From: Acanthacorydalis orientalis
Taxonomy: Eukaryota; Arthropoda; Insecta; Megaloptera; Corydalidae
Assembly: GCA_034766995.1 (NCBI GenBank)
Contig: CM068313.1
Span: forward strand, 8,227,961-8,291,960
Direction: 5' to 3'
Length of the DNA: 64,000 nucleotides
Position numbers and translations under genes: made by a program. Positions 59,104 through 64,000 of the stretch are shown piece by piece. The notes under the pieces were generated by a model. The model searched no databases and had not been told where the DNA came from. It saw nothing but the letters and a program-made list of their open reading frames with translations. Numbering within the stretch: the first letter of the stretch is position 1; every line of letters starts with the position of its first letter.

Positions 59104-59106
<3 letters not shown>
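57881..59106. other. AT-rich background
   Basis: No recognisable gene or element. Confidence 0.5.

Positions 59107-59158
<52 letters not shown>
59107..59158. repeat. (TA)26 microsatellite
   Basis: Uninterrupted, ending ACAGTGTTAGTGTG. Confidence 0.95.
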
Positions 59159-59159
<1 letters not shown>

Positions 59160-59161
<2 letters not shown>

Positions 59162-59520
59162 TGTTAGTGTGTAAATCCAACACTGTACACTGTGTATGCT
59201 GGTATTTATGTGTGCGTGTGTGACTGCAGAAGAATCATACTGTGATATAGCTAGCTGCAGGAAGCTATAAAAGTGTAGGAAATTAAAGATGGCCCGTTGA
59301 AAATATGAGCCGTGCGCGCGACCTCCTACAGCGTTTTCTCCACATTCTCTTCGTCTTGTTCTCATGTGACGACATAACACATAATGTGTGTGGCCCGGGT
59401 GACGTATGGCGAAGGCCCGGTTACGAGGGGATGGAACGCAATCACGAAATCACACTGTGATTATTGCCGTAAGCGTACGGAATCTCACAGCTATTAGTTC
59501 GTAACGTTACTTGTCATATT
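59160..59520. other. CpG-rich island
   Basis: GAGCCGTGCGCGCGACCTCC, GTGTGGCCCGGGTGACGTAT and AAGGCCCGGTTACGAGGGGA. It contains TGACGTAT, a CRE-like half site. The minus-strand frame (59096-59380) includes MRTRRRECGENAVGGRAHG, but is otherwise unrecognisable and runs into the TA array. Confidence 0.4.
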
Positions 59521-59797
59521 GTTTATATAAAAAAGAATATAACAGTAAATCAACCGAAAAGCACACATACATACTCACATACATACTCATTTATACAATA
59601 TTATAAAAAAGAAATATTTTATTGTGATCAAGTTTTGACAGGTTTATAGTTTCACTACTTTTATTATTAACAAAATATATATTGTTGTTTTTTAAAGAAC
59701 TTATTTTTAAAACGATGAGCGGTATTTTTAAATGTATATATTTGTGTCTGATTTTATAACATTTTCTAATGATTTTTCTGTTGGAATATAAATGTGC

Positions 59798-59936
59798 TAG
59801 GTATAATATTGTTTTATTACTTGAATGTGAATTTGATAAAAAATTACAATTAAAAAAATGTACAATTCTATAACGAAATAGAATAAGATTTGAAATATAA
59901 TACTAATCTGTAATCAATATATTAGATCCGTAAATT
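59798..59936. repeat. Direct repeat R, copy 1
   Basis: TATAATATTGTTTTATTACTT, TACAATTCTATAACGAAATA, GAATAAGATTTGAAATATAA and AATCAATATATTA recur at 60916-61060. Similarity continues a little into the adjoining end of a family B element. Confidence 0.75.
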
Positions 59937-59937
59937 T

Positions 59938-60403
59938 ATTCGGCACTTTTTTTATTGAAAATGAATGTTTATTTACTGAAAAATGGAATATATTTCAGTC
60001 CTCAAAATATACCCCATTATTTTATTTAACTTCTCTCCTTCTGTCGGAAAACTGATGAATCCCTTGTCAAAAAAATATGGCGGCTTTGAGTCGATGAAGT
60101 CGTAATGTATTTTCGATCTTTTTTACTGTTTTAGTATTTTTTATATATTTTATGCTTCATAACACCTCCAAATCTGAACAAATCGTTCATTGCATTTTTC
60201 TCGACTAGAATGCGAAAAGTATGGAATATCTAATATGGTGCCTTTCGGATGCCATCATTGTCGCTTCTGTTTTGTGAGGTTATACCGATTGCTTGACCAA
60301 CATATATAGTGTTTTTTAAATGTTAAGGTTGACATTTCAAAATTTTAAAACTATGAGAAAATATTTTGATTTAAAACAGAGTTATGATTGATTCAATTTA
60401 AAG
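59938..60403 (-). mobile_element. Mariner family B deletion derivative, minus strand
   Basis: Reverse complement of the B structure. From the right, the leader is ATTCAATTTAAAGTA inverted, the start region is TGGTGCCTTTCGGATGCCAT inverted, and the C-terminal block is CTTCTGTCGGAAAACTGATG inverted (LP-x-R-W-like). The end is ATTCGGCAC. The outermost 13 or so bases of its left end are missing exactly where the next element starts. Confidence 0.8.
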
Positions 60404-60405
60404 TA

Positions 60406-60915
60406 CAGAGTGTCACAGATTAAAATGAACTTTTGTTTACCTTGCAACTTGAGAACGCTTTTTCTTTTTCAACTGTGCATTGATTTTTATCGCTGGATTT
60501 AAAGCTCCACCTCTATAAAATTCAACTTGTTTAAGATTTAAACGAGGGAGACTTTGTGATAAGGTTGAATTTCGATGAAAAATGATTTCTTTTATTCCCT
60601 CTTGCTTTTCTTTTGTGGAAATTCCTTAAAATGAGAGTCTATTCAAATAATCCTGTTACTACGAAGCAATTAACGGATAATATTCGACGTGGGATGGATG
60701 TGATTCCTCAGGAAACATACAAGTGCATCTTACTAAATTTCAGAACGAAATTACAAGAACACAGTTGTCACAATGTTCATCTTCTGGACCATTTAATTTT
60801 TAATACATAAATTCCCATTAATATTCTTTATGTTTTCAGTAATAAAAGTTACTCTCAGCAAACCAATGTTTTAGTATAAATTTTTGAAAAGTGCATTTAA
60901 TTCTAGGACATTCTG
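60406..60915 (+). mobile_element. Tc1/mariner-superfamily derivative, 510 bp
   Basis: The ends CAGAGTGTCACAGATTAAAA and (inverse) CAGAATGTCCTAGAATTAAA are flanked by TA (60404-60405 and 60916-60917). CAG-GTGTC ends are common among arthropod IS630/Tc1-mariner elements outside the classical mariner group. Confidence 0.8.
60598..60810 (+). pseudogene. C-terminal remnant of an IS630/Tc1-mariner transposase
   Basis: The frame reads PLAFLLWKFLKMRVYSNNP, then TTKQLTDNIRRGMDVIPQET, YKCILLNFRTKLQEH and LLDHLIFNT before the stop. Arthropod transposases of this group end in the pattern P-L-D-F-F-L-W-x-x-L-K-x-x-V-Y-x-x-x-P-x-T-x-x-x-L-x-x-x-I-R. The catalytic Asp of the PLDFFLW motif is Ala here (GCT at 60604-60606). 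Everything upstream of this point is deleted, and the fragment is some 70 codons of a protein of about 350-400. The final tail matches the family's usual ending, so the stop is probably native. Confidence 0.75.
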
Positions 60916-61060
60916 TATAATACTATTTCATTCCTTGAATATGAATTTGTTACAAATGTAGTATAAAAAATTATGTATAATTCTATAACGAACGAGAATA
61001 AGTTATGAATTATGAATATTAATCTTCAATCAATATATTCGCATTTCTTTAAAAAAAGCG
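60916..61060. repeat. Direct repeat R, copy 2
   Basis: Same orientation as copy 1, about 1.1 kb downstream. It is followed by TTCAACACTTTTTTTCGATA, which resembles the B end TTCGGCACTTTTTTTATTGA that follows copy 1. Confidence 0.7.
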
Positions 61061-61149
61061 TAATGAACTTTCAACACTTTTTTTCGATAAACTGTTTTAA
61101 AAATAGATTTATAATTAAGCTCGACTAAAAGATAAACATGCCATTAAAA

Positions 61150-61560
61150 AAGATCCAGTATCAATATCAAATCAGCATAAGCTCGGTTGTTACCTTCAAA
61201 TCAAATAAAGCTCCCGTACAGCGCCAGAACAATATTTAAACTAAATTCTAATACGTTGACTAAAAACACCGAATGAAATAATCGCATTAATTCAACCCCT
61301 CATCGAAAATGGAAATCACAGAATTATTATCCACTGGCAGGCATACACCCACAGCTGCTTCACATAATAGTTATTTATGACGCTGCTATTGCAATGTGTA
61401 AGTGAAAAGCGTGCTACAACGTTCAATTGCACATACACACGAGAGTCTATAATATTCAATCTTCATTCGTCAGCAAGCCTGAAGCACATTCTGATTTAAT
61501 TATAATCGAGTATGAATAGAGAGGTAGTTGTTTGTTGCCGAGGGAAATATTTAAGTATCT
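61150..61560. other. GC-richer patch
   Basis: AAAGCTCCCGTACAGCGCCA, CACTGGCAGGCATACACCCA and GAAAAGCGTGCTACAACGTT. No frame or known signal. Confidence 0.3.
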
Positions 61561-61774
61561 CTTCTCGAATTATTTATCGTACATGTTCGTTATTAGCTAA
61601 TGAAATATTTAAGAATATCGACATTGTATGGAATGAAAATTTGTGGATATGTATATATTTTATTATTATTGATTTAGTCCAAAACAAATGATTCGAATTT
61701 TGTAGAAACTGTTCTTTAAATAAATTCTTGAATGAATAAAAATATTTATTTTAATAACTGAATTTTTTATGAAT

Positions 61775-62140
61775 GGAGTTTTTGGGTCTTATCTCACTTC
61801 TCCACAAACCACAAAAATATTTTCTATTAGAAATCTTCAATAATTCATTATTGATATTTGTTTATTGTTAGTTATACGCATTTCGATGACTATGCATCAC
61901 AACATCTTCTTTCAAAGCTGAACAAACCATTATCGTACAGCATTTTTTTTAAACTAGAATGTGAAGAGAATGTACTGTTTTTGGGACATTGTTCTTTCGC
62001 TACTGTTTTTTGAGGTTATGTCAATTGCATCCCCATACAAGTGGACAGAGCAACACTCAATAATTTATTGAATAATTTTTATCAAAGAAATATTTGTGGT
62101 TCGTAGAGTGAAAAAACGAATTCATTTGTAAAAGTGAAAA
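61775..62140. mobile_element. Family D copy interrupted by family B sequence
   Basis: Left arm: TTATCTCACTTCTCCACAAA, TCTTCAATAATTCATTATTG and TACGCATTTCGATGACTATG. Right arm: AATAATTTATTGAATAATTT, TTGTGGTTCGTAGAGTGAAA and ATTCATTTGTAAAAGTGAAA. Between the arms lies 61905-62035, which is family B sequence. Confidence 0.72.
61905..62035 (-). mobile_element. Mariner family B fragment nested in family D
   Basis: AGCTGAACAAACCATTATCG, AAACTAGAATGTGAAGAGAA and CTGTTTTTTGAGGTTATGTC align with the 60175-60300 part of the minus-strand B copy. They cover the transposase start and the HTH region only. Confidence 0.7.
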
Positions 62141-62199
62141 TATTATTTTCAAATATAAATATAAATAAATAATGTGCTTCATATAATCGAGTAGTATGA

Positions 62200-62230
62200 T
62201 TTAATCTCTTTTTTTGTTTCAGGTAAGATC
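62200..62230 (+). promoter_or_regulatory. Candidate recursive splice site (ratchet point) 2
   Basis: TTAATCTCTTTTTTTGTTTCAG (ending at 62222, 20 of whose bases precede the AG) is a strong pyrimidine tract plus acceptor. It is followed with no gap by GTAAGATC, a strong donor. The arrangement is the same as at 12127. If both work, they would split a + strand intron at least 50 kb long into shorter steps. An ordinary acceptor followed by chance GTAAG cannot be excluded. Confidence 0.5.
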
Positions 62231-62359
62231 TTCATAAGCTGTTTGTGTGTTGTACTATACCTCCATTTTATAATGTAAGTAGTATTTGATTACAGTATTA
62301 AATTTAAAATGAAATATGTTGAATTAAACCAAATCTTCCCTTAAAATCTAAAGAAAACG

Positions 62360-62880
62360 ATATTCCGTGATACAATTTCCCGTGATTACGTCAAATTTAA
62401 ATATACCGTCGATATATTGACGTCATCAGGGTCGAGCGTCGCCACTGGCGTCTGGAATAAGTGTTGCGTCGCAAAACGAGAAGAGATCGACGTCATTTTG
62501 TCCAAGCGATCCATGTCGTGCGTAAATTGCCTATGTATTGTATTGTTTTTTACAATGGCGGCTCGATTACATTACTTATCGTGAATTTTGCTTTGGTCTG
62601 ATTTTTCGGCCAACAGTGCGGTTTGTAATGAATGCCGTTCGAAAGCGTTTTTTTTTTTTTTTTTTGTTCAGCGCGATTTGTTCAAACACGCGTTCGGATG
62701 TTGTTGTTGTGCTTTTTTTCGAAAAATGAAAATCAACAGTAAACGTTTTTTTTTCATGGACGATTTAACGTGTTTCAATTGTTTAAGCCTGTTTTAATCG
62801 GTACTTTTATCGGCGTTATGGAACAGATATATCAGAATCGATATTTTATTGCACTGGTAACATGAGGGTTCGTTTTTGTT
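62360..62880. other. CpG-rich island with CRE-like sites
   Basis: It holds TTACGTCA (62386-62393), the full palindrome TGACGTCA (62418-62425) and CGACGTCA (62488-62495), with GGTCGAGCGTCGCCACTGGC between. A T18 run lies at about 62648-62665. The frames 62538-62729 and 62588-62797 run through the T-tract as poly-Phe and are not credible genes. This is a candidate enhancer or promoter starting about 140 bp after the ratchet-like site. Confidence 0.45.
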
Positions 62881-63270
62881 AATGTATCATTAGTTTTACG
62901 CGTGATCTACAAATTGTACTAATTTGTTTCAAACATTCTTATTAATGAATTATTCTGTTTATTAACTAGACATTAAAGTCGTAAAAATAATACAATAAAT
63001 GATACTTGAGTTGTTTTTAGAGAACTTGAACAGAATGATTGTAAATTCAGTAAGTGCAGAATTATTTTTTTTATTTTTGTGTTAATTACTCTATTGAAAA
63101 TTATTTTTGATGAAAATTAAAATTTATACTATCTGATTATTATTTAAAATAATTTTAATGTATGTATAATTCTTATTATTTAAATTAATTATAATCTTTT
63201 ATGAGCTTAAAAAACTACTAGTATATATATATACTGTAAAAAAGAAGAAATATATTCGGTTTAAAAAATA

Positions 63271-63643
63271 ATTCTATGCCTTTAAATGGAATCAATAAGA
63301 ACTCAGTTTTAAATTAAAATATTTTCTTTTGTTTTAGTATTTTGAATTCGAACCTTAATATTTAAAAACAGTATATAACTTGGCCAAGCAGTTGGCATAA
63401 CCTCACAAAACAGTAGTGAATACGATGGTGTCCAAAATACAGCATATTGGACATTGCATACTTTTCCCATTAAAATTAAAAAAAAAATTCTGTGCGATAA
63501 TGATTTGTTCAGCTTTGAAAGAAGATGTTATGACATATAAAATATGAAAAAAAATCTAAAACAATGGAAGAGTTCCGAAAATGTATTACGGCTTCATCGA
63601 CTCAATGACACTATATTTTTTTCGACAAGGGATTCGTCAGTTT
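63271..63643 (+). mobile_element. Mariner family B, left part of a B-A composite
   Basis: ATTCTATGCCTTTAAATGGA, AACTCAGTTTTAAATTAAAA and a start region, ATGGTGTCCAAAATACAGCA, match the B leader and transposase start. The C-terminal block begins (GACAAGGGATTCGTCAGTTT) but breaks off at about 63643. Confidence 0.78.
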
Positions 63644-63644
63644 C

Positions 63645-63808
63645 ACAGTCTAGTTGAATCAGAACTACGCATAATTCGAGAGCTTGCACAAAAGTTACAC
63701 TTTAGTCATCCAACAGTTCTGGACCACTTAAAATAGTTAAGAAAAAAGCCGATGATAAATGTATATGAATTAAAGGCTATAAACTGAAATTATTTTTCTA
63801 CCATTTTA
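63645..63808 (+). mobile_element. Mariner family A, right part of a B-A composite
   Basis: TAGTTGAATCAGAACTACGC, GAGCTTGCACAAAAGTTACA, CATCCAACAGTTCTGGACCA and ATAAATGTATATGAATTAAA match the 3' half of family A at 32830-32975. They include the same internal deletion point. The right end TTTTTCTACCATTTTATA is a diverged inverted repeat. Confidence 0.8.
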
Positions 63809-63881
63809 TATTAAATTCTTTGATAACTTGAACTTATGACATATTAATAAAAAAATAGTGTATAAAAAGGTGTTCCTTGGG

Positions 63882-63882
63882 T

Positions 63883-63927
<45 letters not shown>

Positions 63928-63937
63928 ATGTGTGTGT
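63882..63937. repeat. (TA)n-(TG)n microsatellite
   Basis: TA with a CA step near 63893, ending TGTGTATGTGTGTGTATAT. Confidence 0.92.
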
Positions 63938-64000
63938 ATATTTTAATGTTGTAAATGTTATTGTATTATTATTTAATGGTCATTAGAATCATTTATCGTA

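Noticed and set aside
62538..62797. Two frames with poly-Phe through a T18 tract
   Set aside because: They begin with a non-ATG or weak context, are compositionally driven and overlap in different frames. They resemble no protein.

Overview
This window is AT-rich eukaryotic DNA, most likely from an insect. The grounds are many cecropia/irritans/mellifera-like mariner relics with TA target duplications, relics of arthropod-type LINEs, and more than 40 long (TA)n arrays in AT-rich background broken by short CpG-rich islands. A hymenopteran, perhaps a bee, would fit this composition, but that is only a guess. I find no intact protein-coding gene, rRNA, tRNA or CRISPR array. Nearly every long open frame is either a (TA)n array read as Ile-Tyr repeats, an antisense shadow of a transposon, or a chance frame in a CpG-rich island.

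Mobile DNA is the main recognisable content. It includes one nearly full-length but dead mariner (23165-24432) and two families of internally deleted mariners. Family A has TTAGGTTGG ends and lies at 3383, 29349, 32491 and 63645. Family B has GTTCGGT ends and lies at 2909, 37748, 48270, 59938, 61905 and 63271, with a scrap at 50355. Other TA-flanked mariner/Tc1 derivatives lie at 30975, 40720, 53597 and 60406. LINE relics lie at 15381, 16866, 38750 and 49080. A fold-back repeat, called D here, has about 20 full or partial copies and is sometimes split by other elements. There are also unclassified repeat pairs (E at 8672/46592, C at 48178/50218, R at 59798/60916) and a fold-back at 45916.

Two sites on the + strand, at 12127|12128 and 62222|62223, have a pyrimidine tract and CAG followed directly by GTAAG. 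This is the arrangement of a recursive-splicing (ratchet) site as described in long Drosophila introns. With the lack of coding exons, it suggests that the window may lie largely inside one very long intron of a + strand transcript. This is an inference. CpG-rich islands at roughly 4.6, 11.3, 14.3, 18.7, 22.7, 26.1, 30.5, 37.1, 39.8, 45.2, 47.8, 54.1, 59.3, 61.3 and 62.5 kb are the best candidates for regulatory elements or unrecognised exons. One has a phase-0 ATG-to-donor frame (18685-18771), one a two-exon open frame (37092-37492), one three palindromes in 250 bp (39737-39982), and one three CRE-like sites (62386-62495).

Two long inverted repeats with short loops (5969-6017 and 55913-55981) are candidate structured RNAs or MITE remnants. 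Local tandem duplications are visible at 41.4-41.8 kb, 48.2/50.2 kb and 59.8/60.9 kb.
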